NCBI GenBank assembly: GCA_900770395.1 | Contig: CAAGKM010000009.1 | Coordinates: 1 to 43,466, forward strand | DNA: 43,466 nucleotides | From: an uncultured Prevotella sp. | Lineage (GTDB): Bacteria > Bacteroidota > Bacteroidia > Bacteroidales > Bacteroidaceae | Direction: 5' to 3' | Notes under the pieces: model-generated | What the model saw: only the letters and a program-made list of their open reading frames with translations | What the model was told of the DNA's origin: nothing | Databases searched by the model: none | In this document: one piece after another, positions 7,863 through 16,134 of the stretch | Layout: the number at the start of each line of letters is the position of its first letter | Position numbering within the stretch: the first letter of the stretch is position 1 | Translations under genes and position numbers: made by a program

Positions 7863-9074
7863 ATGTTCATGGAAAAAATGGATAGAAAAGTTTTGATAAT
7901 CGTAGAGAACCTGCCAGTGCCTTTTGACACTCGTGTATGGCAGGAGGCAACGACACTGGCGGCTAATGGATACACAGTGTCGGTGATTTGTCCGACGGGT
8001 AAGGGGTATGACAAGGAATATGAATTCCTGCAGGGAGTGCACGTATATCGTCACAAGTTGCCCAAAGACGGTAACGGGGCGTTGGGCTATGCCCGTGAAT
8101 ATGGCGCCGCACTGTGGCATGAATACCGTCTGGCGAGAAAGTGCTACAGGGAAGTTGGCTTTGACTGTATTCACGGATGCAATCCGCCTGACGACATCTG
8201 GATGGTCGCGCGCCTGTTTAAGTCAAAGGGTGTTGACTATATTTTTGACCATCATGACATCTGCCCGGAGTTGTATGAGGCGAAGTTTGGCAAGACTACA
8301 GGACTGTTCTATAAGAGCCAGCTGTGGTTGGAGCGACAGACATACAAGCACGCCAAGTTTGCTTTCGTGACCAATCATTCCTACGAGAAGATAGCCATCG
8401 AGCGTGGAGGAATGAAGCCTGAGGATGTCTTTGTACTGCGGTCGGGACCAAAGCTGGAAAGACTGAAGATACAGGCTCCCAAACCAGAAATAAAGAGAGG
8501 AAAGAAATACATGGTGGGTTATCTTGGAGTGATAGGTCAGCAGGAGGGTATTGAGTATCTTCTGAAAGCCGCTAAATATATAAGAGATGTGGCAGGCCGT
8601 GACGATATATTCTGGGGCATCGTGGGTGGAGGTCCTGACCTGGAGCGGATGAAGGGGTTGTGTAAGAAGATGGGACTGGACGACATTATCGATTTTACAG
8701 GCCGTGCTCCTGACCAGACACTGCTGGACTATCTGAACACGGCTGATGTCTGCGTCAACTGTGATGAATATAATGCCATGAACGACAAAAGCACAATGAA
8801 CAAGGTGCTTGAGTATATGGCTCTTGGCAAGCCGTTGGTACAGTTTGACCTGACCGAGGGGCGCTTCTCCGCCCAAGATGCCTCATTGTATGCCAAACGC
8901 AATGACGCTGAGGACATGGCAAAGAAAATCCTCGAACTTCTCGACAATCCCGAGAAGCGTAAGCAGATGGGAGAATACGGCAGAAACCGTGTTATCAACG
9001 AACTGTCGTGGGAGCATACGAGCAAGGCTCTGCTTGAGGGATATGACAGATACTTCAAAATGAGAGGGAAATAA
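7863..9074 (+). CDS. Glycosyltransferase family 4
   Basis: A 403-residue GT-B enzyme. The N-terminal half starts VLIIVENLPVPFDTRVWQEA, the usual form for EPS GT4 enzymes, with HGCNPPDDIWMVARLF and FDHHDICPELYEAKFG further on. The C-terminal half has YLGVIGQQEGIEYLL, GIVGGGPDLERMKGL and a Lys/Glu region (MNKVLEYMALGKPLVQFD) in place of the classic EX7E. ATG at 7863 is used, but the ATGs at 7869 and 7878 are also possible; three bases separate 7863 from the previous stop. It probably adds one sugar of the repeat unit. Donor unknown. Confidence 0.87.
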   Translation: MFMEKMDRKVLIIVENLPVPFDTRVWQEATTLAANGYTVSVICPTGKGYDKEYEFLQGVHVYRHKLPKDGNGALGYAREYGAALWHEYRLARKCYREVGFDCIHGCNPPDDIWMVARLFKSKGVDYIFDHHDICPELYEAKFGKTTGLFYKSQLWLERQTYKHAKFAFVTNHSYEKIAIERGGMKPEDVFVLRSGPKLERLKIQAPKPEIKRGKKYMVGYLGVIGQQEGIEYLLKAAKYIRDVAGRDDIFWGIVGGGPDLERMKGLCKKMGLDDIIDFTGRAPDQTLLDYLNTADVCVNCDEYNAMNDKSTMNKVLEYMALGKPLVQFDLTEGRFSAQDASLYAKRNDAEDMAKKILELLDNPEKRKQMGEYGRNRVINELSWEHTSKALLEGYDRYFKMRGK

Positions 9075-9081
9075 CAGGAGC

Positions 9082-10179
9082 ATGACTTCTGCAAATAAGT
9101 GTTTCCATTTTCTTCGTGTGCCAATAGGCAATATTGAGCGTTTGCCTTTTTTGCCTAATGACAATGACTGGCTGACGTTTTATATTTTCTGCAAACAGCA
9201 GGCTCTGTTAGGTGTCGGCTTTGCTGCTGTGGAACAGTTGCATGAGCAAGGTATGGAGTGTCCTAAGGAGTTGAGAATGCGGTGGATGGCTGCCGCACTC
9301 AGGATTGAGGCTATAAACGGGAAGCAGAATCAGCAATGTAGAGAACTGACTGAACGGATGATGCGTGACGGTATACAAAGCTGTATTCTCAAAGGGCAAG
9401 GGAACTTGCTTAACTATCCTGATCGTCTTAAGCTGAGGCGCAATCCCGGGGATATCGACGTGTGGTGTATTTATCATGGATGCCGGTCGCTGATAAAATA
9501 TGCCTGGGCATTAAATGCTGAGGGTAAAAAGAACAAGGCTGTGTATCATCATATAAAGGCCAATGTTTTTGATGATACGGAAGTGGAGCTTCACTACAGG
9601 CCGTCTTTTCTGCACTCGCCTATACGGAATTATCGGATGCAACGTTTTTTCTCATCTCATGCGGATGAGTGCATGAAGAATAAGAATCATCTTGGTTTTG
9701 CAACTCCAACACCCTCTGTGAATGTCATATATCAGATGTGTCATCTATTCTCGCATTTCTTGGAAACAGGTATTGGACTCCGGCAAATGATGGACTACTT
9801 CTTCACGCTGAAAGTGTGGAATGCAGAGTGTGGAGTGTTGAGTTCAGAGGAAATAATGCAAGTGCTTCGCTCTTTTGGCATGGGAAAGTTTGCGGCTGCC
9901 GTGATGTGGGTGTTGCATGAGGTGTTTGCAATGCCTACATATTATTATATATGCGAGCCGAACGAGAGGGAGGGACGGAAGTTGCTTGCGGAGATTATGC
10001 AGGGCGGCAACTTCGGGCAATATGATGAGAGGGGAAAGAACATGAGGAACGGAGGTACCATTTCTCATGCTATATGGAAACTAAAACGAGTGATGAGACT
10101 CGTATCAAGCTATCCCGAAGAGGCTCTCTGCGAGCCTTTCTTCAGGGTGTGGCACTTGGGATGGAGATGTATTCATTAG
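9082..10179 (+). CDS. Nucleotidyltransferase-fold protein (NTP_transf_5-like)
   Basis: A 365-residue protein of the large nucleotidyltransferase family common in Bacteroidetes EPS clusters. The key region is LKGQGNLLNYPD then RRNPGDIDVW (about 119-128), matching the G-D-x-D metal-binding pattern of the Pol-beta-like fold, and VELHYRPSFLHSP further on, which could supply the third acidic residue. The reaction is not established for this family; guesses include nucleotide transfer to a sugar or protein. It begins 7 bases after the GT4 and closes EPS locus 1. A paralogue with a damaged metal motif lies at 21002-22111. A heptanucleotide repeat tract lies inside the gene (9816-9843). Confidence 0.75.
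   Translation: MTSANKCFHFLRVPIGNIERLPFLPNDNDWLTFYIFCKQQALLGVGFAAVEQLHEQGMECPKELRMRWMAAALRIEAINGKQNQQCRELTERMMRDGIQSCILKGQGNLLNYPDRLKLRRNPGDIDVWCIYHGCRSLIKYAWALNAEGKKNKAVYHHIKANVFDDTEVELHYRPSFLHSPIRNYRMQRFFSSHADECMKNKNHLGFATPTPSVNVIYQMCHLFSHFLETGIGLRQMMDYFFTLKVWNAECGVLSSEEIMQVLRSFGMGKFAAAVMWVLHEVFAMPTYYYICEPNEREGRKLLAEIMQGGNFGQYDERGKNMRNGGTISHAIWKLKRVMRLVSSYPEEALCEPFFRVWHLGWRCIH
9816..9843 (+). repeat. Degenerate heptanucleotide tandem tract in coding sequence
   Basis: Four consecutive 7-bp units read GTGGAAT, GCAGAGT, GTGGAGT, GTTGAGT, encoding about VWNAECGVLSS. The consensus GTGGAGT is the reverse complement of ACTCCAC, a rotation of the CACTCCA unit repeated in the glycosyltransferase at 41782-42951. 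A weaker run of 7-mers (GTGAGGA, GTGAGTA, GCGTGAA, GTTGACT) follows the gene end at about 10180-10207. The units are diverged, so recent slippage here is unlikely. Confidence 0.5.
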
Positions 10180-10229
10180 TGAGGAGTGAGTAGCGTGAAG
10201 TTGACTCAAAACTATAAAACCGTGGAAAG

Positions 10230-12248
10230 ATGCTGAGAGATTATCAGAGGGATATATGCAGCAGGACTGTGGAGGCATTCAGGAGTCACAGGAGTGTGAT
10301 GGTGCAGATGCCCACGGGAACGGGAAAGACGGTGGTGCTCGCTGAGCTCGTACGCAGTGTGGAGTGTGTGCTGATTGTGGCGCACAGGAGGGAGTTGGTG
10401 GAGCAGATAAAAGAGACTATTCACAGGCTTGGGATTGATGACGGGAATATCACTGTTTGCTCAATACAGTGGCTGACATATAATATAAATAAGGTGGCGA
10501 TTGCTCCGTCATTGGTGGTGATTGACGAGGCGCATCATGCCTTAGCGAAGACCTACAAAATGATGTGGGAGGTATGGCCAAAGGCAAGGTTCCTTGGACT
10601 TACGGCTACACCTTGCAGACTGAACAGGGCTGGATTTACGGATTTATTTGACACGCTGGTGATGTCGTGGAGCATAGGACGGTTTATCCGTGAGGAATGG
10701 CTGTCGCTGTTCGACTACTACAGCATTAAGACGGATAGTGAGGAGCAGAGGATCATTGACTCTTTGGAGAAGCGCGGTGCGGACGGTGACTATCAGACTA
10801 AGGAGCTGAATGCCGTGCTGAACAAACGGCCGAGTATCGAGAGGCTGTATGAGAGTGTTTGCCGCTATGCCAATGAGAAAAAGGGCATTGTGTATGCGAT
10901 AAACATTGACCATGCGCATAATATTGCGGAGTATTATAGGGAGCACGGAGTGAATGCCGTGGCGATAGACAGCAGGACACCGGCTGAGGCGCGCAGGCAG
11001 ACAGTGGAGGACTTCAAGGCAGGACGCATCAGAATTATGGTGAGCGTGGATTTGTTCTCAGAGGGGTTCGACTGTCCTGATGTGGAGTTCATACAGTTGG
11101 CGCGCCCTACCCTGTCATTGGCGAAATATCTGCAGATGGTGGGGCGTGGACTGAGGAAGTCGAAAGGTAAGAAGACGTGTGTGATGATAGACAATGTGGG
11201 ACTTTACCGCATGTTCGGACTTCCTGCCGCCGACCGTGACTGGCAGGCGATGTTTGAGGGGCGGATGGCTGGAAGGGGGAACAAGGCAAGAGATAATGCT
11301 GTATGCAACTATGCCGTGAGTGCTAAAATGGATACCTGCATTATGGCAGATGCGGACCTGGATGAGGTTATCAGCCATGAGAGGCTGATGGCACAACTGA
11401 GAAGTGGCAGTCTGCAGAATTACAGCGGCTATGCGGAAAGCGACATCACCATCACGGGCACGGGCAGCAAGACACGCTATGTGGACCGGCGCAACGGCAT
11501 GGTATATGAGAGCCGCCCAACGTCAGTGTGGTTTGGAAGCGTGGAGATGCTGAGAGTGGGGAACAAGTATTACGACAGGACTAAACATCCATACGAGACG
11601 GGATTCAGCAATAAAAGGGACAACATCAAAGACAGGGGATTCTATATTGACATTTTCATGCACAACGATGGAAGATGGCACAGGATGCTGGCAGAGATGG
11701 GAAAGCCAGGTATTCTGCACTCGGCATGCATACTTGCCAACGACGACACCGGCTGGTATATTATCCACACAAGGCTTAAGGACGGAAGCATCATCATCAT
11801 GGACCGCATGAAGAGCTACTACCACGTGGAGGACGGCAAGAAGAAACGCTGTATCGGCAATGAGCAGGATGACGGGGAAAGACGTAAGCTGATTGCCAAT
11901 ATCAGCCTGCTGGGCGAGAAGGCAAGGAAGAGGATGGAGCGACAACAGACGGAAAAACAGAAAAGGAGACTTATGCTGCTGCGCAGCGCCGAGCCTTTCC
12001 CTGCAAACGGCAAATGGGGACTGAGACTGGGCGGGAGAATTATTGTGCCGCCAATATACAGAAGCATAAAAAAGCCCGTGGGCGACTATTGTGCAGTGGA
12101 GCAGAGCCAGCAGCGGTGGGGAGTGATACAACTCAACGGACGGCTGATTGTGGACACATGCTATATGGAAGTGGACATCATGAGAAACGGCACTGCACGA
12201 CTGACACTATTCACGGGAAAGACAATGAAAATAAAATTGGGGAAATAA
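10230..12248 (+). CDS. SF2 DEAD/DEAH-box helicase with WG-repeat-like C-terminus
   Basis: A 672-residue superfamily 2 ATPase: Walker A MPTGTGKT (27-34), motif Ia AHRRELVEQI, motif II DEAH (99-102), motif III LTATP (124-128), and in the second RecA domain SVDLFSEGFDCPD and motif VI QMVGRGLR (302-309). These define an ATP-driven nucleic-acid translocase or helicase of the SSL2/ResIII-like type. Residues 330-590 match nothing I recognise. The last 80 residues read like two WG repeats (KWGLRLGGRIIVPPIY and RWGVIQLNGRLIVDTCY), a beta-rich repeat seen in assorted bacterial proteins. It stands alone between EPS locus 1 and convergent pyruvate kinase. Its TAA touches the palindromic repeat at 12248. 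Role unknown: repair, RNA metabolism and defence are all possible. Confidence 0.82.
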   Translation: MLRDYQRDICSRTVEAFRSHRSVMVQMPTGTGKTVVLAELVRSVECVLIVAHRRELVEQIKETIHRLGIDDGNITVCSIQWLTYNINKVAIAPSLVVIDEAHHALAKTYKMMWEVWPKARFLGLTATPCRLNRAGFTDLFDTLVMSWSIGRFIREEWLSLFDYYSIKTDSEEQRIIDSLEKRGADGDYQTKELNAVLNKRPSIERLYESVCRYANEKKGIVYAINIDHAHNIAEYYREHGVNAVAIDSRTPAEARRQTVEDFKAGRIRIMVSVDLFSEGFDCPDVEFIQLARPTLSLAKYLQMVGRGLRKSKGKKTCVMIDNVGLYRMFGLPAADRDWQAMFEGRMAGRGNKARDNAVCNYAVSAKMDTCIMADADLDEVISHERLMAQLRSGSLQNYSGYAESDITITGTGSKTRYVDRRNGMVYESRPTSVWFGSVEMLRVGNKYYDRTKHPYETGFSNKRDNIKDRGFYIDIFMHNDGRWHRMLAEMGKPGILHSACILANDDTGWYIIHTRLKDGSIIIMDRMKSYYHVEDGKKKRCIGNEQDDGERRKLIANISLLGEKARKRMERQQTEKQKRRLMLLRSAEPFPANGKWGLRLGGRIIVPPIYRSIKKPVGDYCAVEQSQQRWGVIQLNGRLIVDTCYMEVDIMRNGTARLTLFTGKTMKIKLGK

Positions 12249-12358
12249 TTACACGGAATACACAGATTAGTGAAAGAAAAAAATCTGTGTATTCCGTGTA
12301 ATCCGTGCCTAACTTATATCATTATGATTACTTGGGGGCATTTTGACACACCCTCCTT
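12248..12358. repeat. Palindromic dispersed repeat, copy A
   Basis: A perfect 21-bp inverted repeat (12248-12268 and 12282-12302; arm begins ATTACACGGAATACACAG) encloses a 13-base A-rich loop. It is followed by a conserved tail ending in TTTTGACACACC (about 12341-12352) and CTCCTT. Copies B (25918-26071) and C (about 31597-31694) share the core and the start of the tail. Copy A lacks the left outer part found in B and C, as if cut where it meets the helicase stop codon. It lies between convergent helicase and pyruvate kinase genes, so the hairpin could end transcripts from either side. Confidence 0.85.
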
Positions 12359-12369
12359 ATATCCAGTAC

Positions 12370-13788
12370 TTATTCCTCTTTCAGCGCATCCTTCACCGTA
12401 TTAATTTTGAGCATGGTGTTCACACCGCCTATCATATATGAGCCCGTGAGGTATGCGATGGTGTTGTCCTCATCCACAAATTTCTTTCTTATCATGTTCT
12501 TTACCGCATTGCGGAACAGCTCTTCCTTGTTCTTGGCATTGGTGTCTGCAATCATTGTATGCACACCGTAGCTGAGATTGAGCGAACGGATAAGCGGCTC
12601 ATTGTAGCAGATTGCAACGATTGGAGCCGGTCCGCGGAAAGCTGCGAGATTGCGCGCCATCTGCCCGGAACCGCTGTCAATAAGTATGGCGTTCACGTCG
12701 ATGGTCTCCGTCGCCCTTATGGCACACTGCGCAAGATACTCACGTATGTCACTGTCATCACCTGAGCCAAGGTTTATGTCGCGGGAGTATTCCTTGTCGT
12801 TCTCCGCCTGCTCGGCGATATGCGCCATAGTCTCGACAGCCTCTATAGGATATTTACCGCTGGCAGTCTCGCCACTGAGCATCAGAGCATCGGTACATGA
12901 GAACACCGCATTGGCGATGTCAGTAACCTCGGCACGTGTGGGACGTGGGTTGTTTATCATAGAGTGAAGCATCTGGGTGGCGACGATAACCGGCTTGCGG
13001 GCACGGCGGCACTTGCGTATGATTGAGCGCTGAATGCCCGGTATCTGCTCTATGGGTACCTCTATTCCAAGGTCGCCCCGGGCTATCATAATGCCGTAAG
13101 CCTCGTGCAGAATCTCATCAATATTGTCCACACCCTCCTGATTCTCAATCTTCGCGATAATCTTTATGGTGCTGCCATGAGCGTCGAGAATCTCCTGAAT
13201 GGCGCGCACATCAGCTGCCGAGCGCACAAATGAGTGGGCAATGAAGTCTATCTTCTGGTCGATGGCGAGCAATATGTTCTTCTTGTCCTTTTCGGTGAGT
13301 GCAGGAAGCTCGATATGAACACCGGGCACATTCACGCTCTTGTGCGATCCGAGCACACCGTCGTTTTGCACCTCTGCCACAATCTTCTTGCCCTCGATGG
13401 CAGTTACAAGCATGTCGAGGGCGCCATCATCAAAGAGAATGTGACAGCCCACCTTTATGTCACTGGCAAAGTTAGGATAACTGAGATTCACCACCTCGTG
13501 ACAGCAGTCGGCGTCGGGATTTCCGTAAATTTCCACCTTTTCACCGCTCTTATAGCTTATCGGAGCGTCACATCCCGTGGTTCTGACCTCCGGTCCCTTT
13601 GTGTCGATGAGTATACCCAGACGCGGACTCACCGCGCGTACATTATTTATAATAGTCTTTATCCCATCCTCAGTGGCGTGCGCTGTGTTCATTCTAACAA
13701 CATTCACTCCAGCCCTGTAGAGCTGGCGAATAAAATCCACATCACAACGACGGTCACTGACACTTGCTACAATCTTTGTCTGTTTCAT
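12370..13788 (-). CDS. pyk: Pyruvate kinase
   Basis: A 472-residue pyruvate kinase, the last glycolytic step (phosphoenolpyruvate plus ADP to pyruvate plus ATP; cytoplasmic). Visible signatures are VRMNTAHAT (31-39, usually RxNxSHG), DTKGPEVRT (62-70), KIENQEGVDNIDEIL with the catalytic Lys213 and Glu215, and IMIARGDLGIEVP (233-245). The C-terminal allosteric domain is present, and length is normal for a bacterial enzyme. The NTAHAT variant departs from the textbook NFSHG but keeps the Asn and His. The gene is monocistronic and convergent with the helicase; copy A of the palindromic repeat lies just past its stop and may terminate it. Confidence 0.95.
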   Translation of the reverse strand: MKQTKIVASVSDRRCDVDFIRQLYRAGVNVVRMNTAHATEDGIKTIINNVRAVSPRLGILIDTKGPEVRTTGCDAPISYKSGEKVEIYGNPDADCCHEVVNLSYPNFASDIKVGCHILFDDGALDMLVTAIEGKKIVAEVQNDGVLGSHKSVNVPGVHIELPALTEKDKKNILLAIDQKIDFIAHSFVRSAADVRAIQEILDAHGSTIKIIAKIENQEGVDNIDEILHEAYGIMIARGDLGIEVPIEQIPGIQRSIIRKCRRARKPVIVATQMLHSMINNPRPTRAEVTDIANAVFSCTDALMLSGETASGKYPIEAVETMAHIAEQAENDKEYSRDINLGSGDDSDIREYLAQCAIRATETIDVNAILIDSGSGQMARNLAAFRGPAPIVAICYNEPLIRSLNLSYGVHTMIADTNAKNKEELFRNAVKNMIRKKFVDEDNTIAYLTGSYMIGGVNTMLKINTVKDALKEE

Positions 13789-13823
13789 TCTCTAAAATTT
13801 TGTGTAATTTGCAAATTTGGGTG

Positions 13824-13831
13824 CGAAATTA
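13824..13831 (-). promoter_or_regulatory. Weak -7 box candidate for pyruvate kinase
   Basis: The minus strand reads TAATTTCG, one base off the Bacteroidetes TAnnTTTG box, about 36 bases before the pyk start. No convincing TTTG lies about 20 bases further upstream, so this is only a candidate. Confidence 0.3.
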
Positions 13832-13902
13832 CTACTTTTTTTTGGTTTTCGGAAAGAAAATATCAAGAAAGTGCGATTTTTTAGCAAAAAAATCTGAATA
13901 AA

Positions 13903-13934
13903 TTTCGTAATATCATTGAAAATCAGTAATTTTG
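13903..13934 (+). promoter_or_regulatory. Promoter for the HU gene
   Basis: TAATTTTG at 13927-13934 fits the Bacteroidetes -7 consensus TAnnTTTG. A weak TTTCG lies about 19 bases upstream (13903-13907). The predicted leader before the HU start at 13991 is about 50 bases and A-rich, as is usual for highly expressed genes in this group. Confidence 0.65.
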
Positions 13935-13990
13935 CAGCTTAGAAAAAATAATCAACCAAAAATAGTGATAAAAACAATAAAAATTTAGCT

Positions 13991-14287
13991 ATGACAAAGG
14001 CAGAAATTATAAAGAAAATAGCAGACACCACCGGTATTGACGCAAAGTCAGTGTCTGTTGTTGTTGAGTCGTTTATGGAAGAGGTCCGCGTTAGCCTCGC
14101 CGACAACAAGGAAGACGTGTTCCTGCGCGGCTTCGGCAGCTTTATCGTTAAGCACCGTGCCCAGAAGACTGCGCGCAACATCTCAAAGAACACCACAATC
14201 GTGATTGAGGCGCACGACCTGCCGGCATTCAAGCCTGCAAAGAGCTTCACAGCACGCATGCAGGGAAAAGTTGAGAACGACGACTAA
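13991..14287 (+). CDS. HU/IHF family DNA-binding protein
   Basis: A 98-residue histone-like protein. The N-terminal helical dimerisation part reads TKAEIIKKIADTTGIDAKSV. The saddle and DNA arm read FLRGFGSFIVKHRAQKTARN followed by ISKNTTIVIEAHDLPAFKPAKSF. The usual RNPxTG tip of HU is RNISKN here, a variant I associate with Bacteroidales HU/IHF proteins, so it is probably not damage. It bends and compacts DNA as a dimer. Seventy bases downstream is the 29-residue COX24-type gene, probably co-transcribed, with a terminator after that. Whether it is the main HU or an IHF-like paralogue cannot be judged here. Confidence 0.93.
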   Translation: MTKAEIIKKIADTTGIDAKSVSVVVESFMEEVRVSLADNKEDVFLRGFGSFIVKHRAQKTARNISKNTTIVIEAHDLPAFKPAKSFTARMQGKVENDD

Positions 14288-14356
14288 GAATACATCAGAG
14301 AAAAGCAATACAAGAATAGAAAGAATAGAATTTATAATCAATAAAAAATTAAAATT

Positions 14357-14446
14357 ATGCCAAACGGAAAGAAAAAGAAGGGTCACAAGATGGCTACCCA
14401 CAAGCGTAAGAAGAGACTGCGCAAGAATCGTCATAAGAGCAAGTAA
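14357..14446 (+). CDS. 29-aa AURKAIP1/COX24 (mS38-like) family protein
   Basis: ATG at 14357 opens a 29-codon frame ending TAA at 14444. The product starts MPNGKKKKGHKMATHKRKKR and ends LRKNRHKSK; over half the residues are Lys, Arg or His. This matches a tiny conserved Bacteroidetes protein that carries the AURKAIP1/COX24 C-terminal motif (KHKRKKRLRKNR). The family includes mitochondrial ribosomal protein mS38, and bacterial members are regarded as small-subunit ribosomal proteins. It is preceded by an A-rich leader (AATAAAAAATTAAAATT) and lies between HU and RNase G, consistent with an RNA-related role. Short genes of this size are easily missed in annotation. Family recognition is good; ribosome binding is inferred. 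Confidence 0.85.
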   Translation: MPNGKKKKGHKMATHKRKKRLRKNRHKSK

Positions 14447-14471
14447 GACTCATTGATGATTAAAAAAATGA

Positions 14472-14519
14472 GAGGAGCATGTTAGGGTGAGAGCCTTGAC
14501 GCTCCTCGTTTTTTGTTTT
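14472..14519 (+). terminator. Rho-independent terminator after the COX24-type gene
   Basis: GAGGAGC (14472-14478) can pair with GCTCCTC (14501-14507), followed at once by GTTTTTTGTTTTT. The loop is long at 22 bases, which weakens it, but the T-tract and position 25 bases after a stop codon fit a terminator for the HU/COX24 transcript. Confidence 0.65.
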
Positions 14520-14556
14520 TAAAGTTAAAGAATAGAAACATAACACATTTACAAAA

Positions 14557-16134
14557 GTGACAAGTGAATTAATTATCGACGTACAATCCAAGGATATATC
14601 CATAGCCCTGCTTGAAGACAAAAATCTGGTGGAGTATCAGAATGAGGCACGCCAGGCTGAGTCGTTTGCGGTGGGAAATATCTATGTGGCAAAGGTGAAG
14701 AAGCTTATGCCCGGACTGAACGCATGCTTCGTAGATGTTGGTTATGAGAGAGAGGCTTTTTTGCACTACCTTGACCTTGGTACTCAGTTTGCATCATTTG
14801 AGAAGTACCTGAAGCAAGTGGCAAGTGACAAAAAGAAATTGTATCCATTGAGTAAGGCAACCCGTCTGCCCGACCTGCCAAAGGACGGCAGCATATCAAA
14901 GGTGCTGACCGTGGGGCAAGAGGTTCTCGTACAGGTGGTTAAGGAGCCAATATCTACGAAAGGTCCGCGCCTGACGTGCGAATTGAGTTTTGCCGGACGA
15001 TTCATGGTGCTTGTTCCGCTGAGTGGCGACAAGGTGTCAGTGTCGACAAAAATCAAGAAAAGCGAGGAGCGTTCCCGCCTTAAGCAACTGGTACAAAGCA
15101 TCAAGCCAAAGAATTTCAGCGTCATTGTGCGCACCTCTGCCGAGGGCAAGCGCGTAGCTGAGCTTGACGCCGAGATGAAGATACTGACAAAACGCTGGGA
15201 AGACGCAATCACCAAAGTGCAGAAGACCACCCAACGCCCACAGCTTGTGTTTGAGGAGCAAGGCAGGGCGGTGGCATTGCTTCGCGACCTGTTCAACCCA
15301 AGCTATGACGGAATATACGTGAACGACGACACTGTGCTGAATCAGGTGAAAGACTACGTGCAGCTCATCGCTCCCGACAAGGTGGAGATTGTGAAGAAAT
15401 ACAACGGCTCAGTGCCTATCTTCGACAATTTCAATGTCACCAAACAATTAAAATCTTCATTCGGGAAAACGGTAAACTACCGCCGTGGGGCTTATCTCAT
15501 AATAGAACATACTGAGGCGATGCACGTTGTCGACGTGAACAGCGGCAACAGGACAAAAGCTGAAAACGGACAGGAGCAAAACGCATTGGAGGTGAATCTC
15601 GGAGCTGCCGACGAGCTGGCGCGCCAGCTGCGACTGCGTGATATGGGAGGTATCATAATTGTAGATTTCATCGACATGAACCTTGCTGAGGACCGTCAGT
15701 TGCTATATGAGCGTATGTGCAAGAACATGCAGAAAGACCGTGCCCGGCACAACATTCTGCCGCTCAGCAAATTCGGACTGATGCAAATCACCCGCCAGCG
15801 TGTGCGCCCGGCAATGGACGTGGCAGTGGAGGAGGTCTGCCCCACATGCTTCGGCAAGGGCAAGATAAAGAGCAGTATTATGTTCACCGACATGCTCGAG
15901 TCAAAGATTGACAGGCTCGTGAATGTCGTTGGCGTTAAGAAATTTAAATTGCATGTTCACCCCTACGTTGCTGCCTACATCAACCAGAATCTCATATCGC
16001 TCAAGCGCAAATGGCAGATGAAATACACAACCGGACTCTCTATCATCCCGTCACAGAAATTAGCGTTCCTGCAATACGAGTTCTACGACTCAAAAGGCAA
16101 CTTTATAGACATGAAAGAGGAAAATGATGCTTAA
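14557..16134 (+). CDS. rng: Ribonuclease G/E family endoribonuclease
   Basis: A 525-residue RNase E/G. The S1 RNA-binding domain spans about 38-145 (AVGNIYVAKVKKLMPGLNACFVDVG) and has an insertion at about 76-118 typical of Bacteroidetes forms. The DNase I-like catalytic core has VVDVNSGNRT (Asp326) and IIVDFIDM (Asp370 and Asp373) as Mg2+ ligands, and CPTCFGKGK (Cys428, Cys431) is the Zn-link. It cleaves single-stranded AU-rich RNA 5' ends in rRNA maturation and mRNA decay. The start is GTG at 14557 (VTSELIIDVQS); no ATG is better placed. It lacks the long degradosome scaffold of RNase E. The 3' end overlaps the next gene by 11 bases. Confidence 0.93.
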   Translation: MTSELIIDVQSKDISIALLEDKNLVEYQNEARQAESFAVGNIYVAKVKKLMPGLNACFVDVGYEREAFLHYLDLGTQFASFEKYLKQVASDKKKLYPLSKATRLPDLPKDGSISKVLTVGQEVLVQVVKEPISTKGPRLTCELSFAGRFMVLVPLSGDKVSVSTKIKKSEERSRLKQLVQSIKPKNFSVIVRTSAEGKRVAELDAEMKILTKRWEDAITKVQKTTQRPQLVFEEQGRAVALLRDLFNPSYDGIYVNDDTVLNQVKDYVQLIAPDKVEIVKKYNGSVPIFDNFNVTKQLKSSFGKTVNYRRGAYLIIEHTEAMHVVDVNSGNRTKAENGQEQNALEVNLGAADELARQLRLRDMGGIIIVDFIDMNLAEDRQLLYERMCKNMQKDRARHNILPLSKFGLMQITRQRVRPAMDVAVEEVCPTCFGKGKIKSSIMFTDMLESKIDRLVNVVGVKKFKLHVHPYVAAYINQNLISLKRKWQMKYTTGLSIIPSQKLAFLQYEFYDSKGNFIDMKEENDA

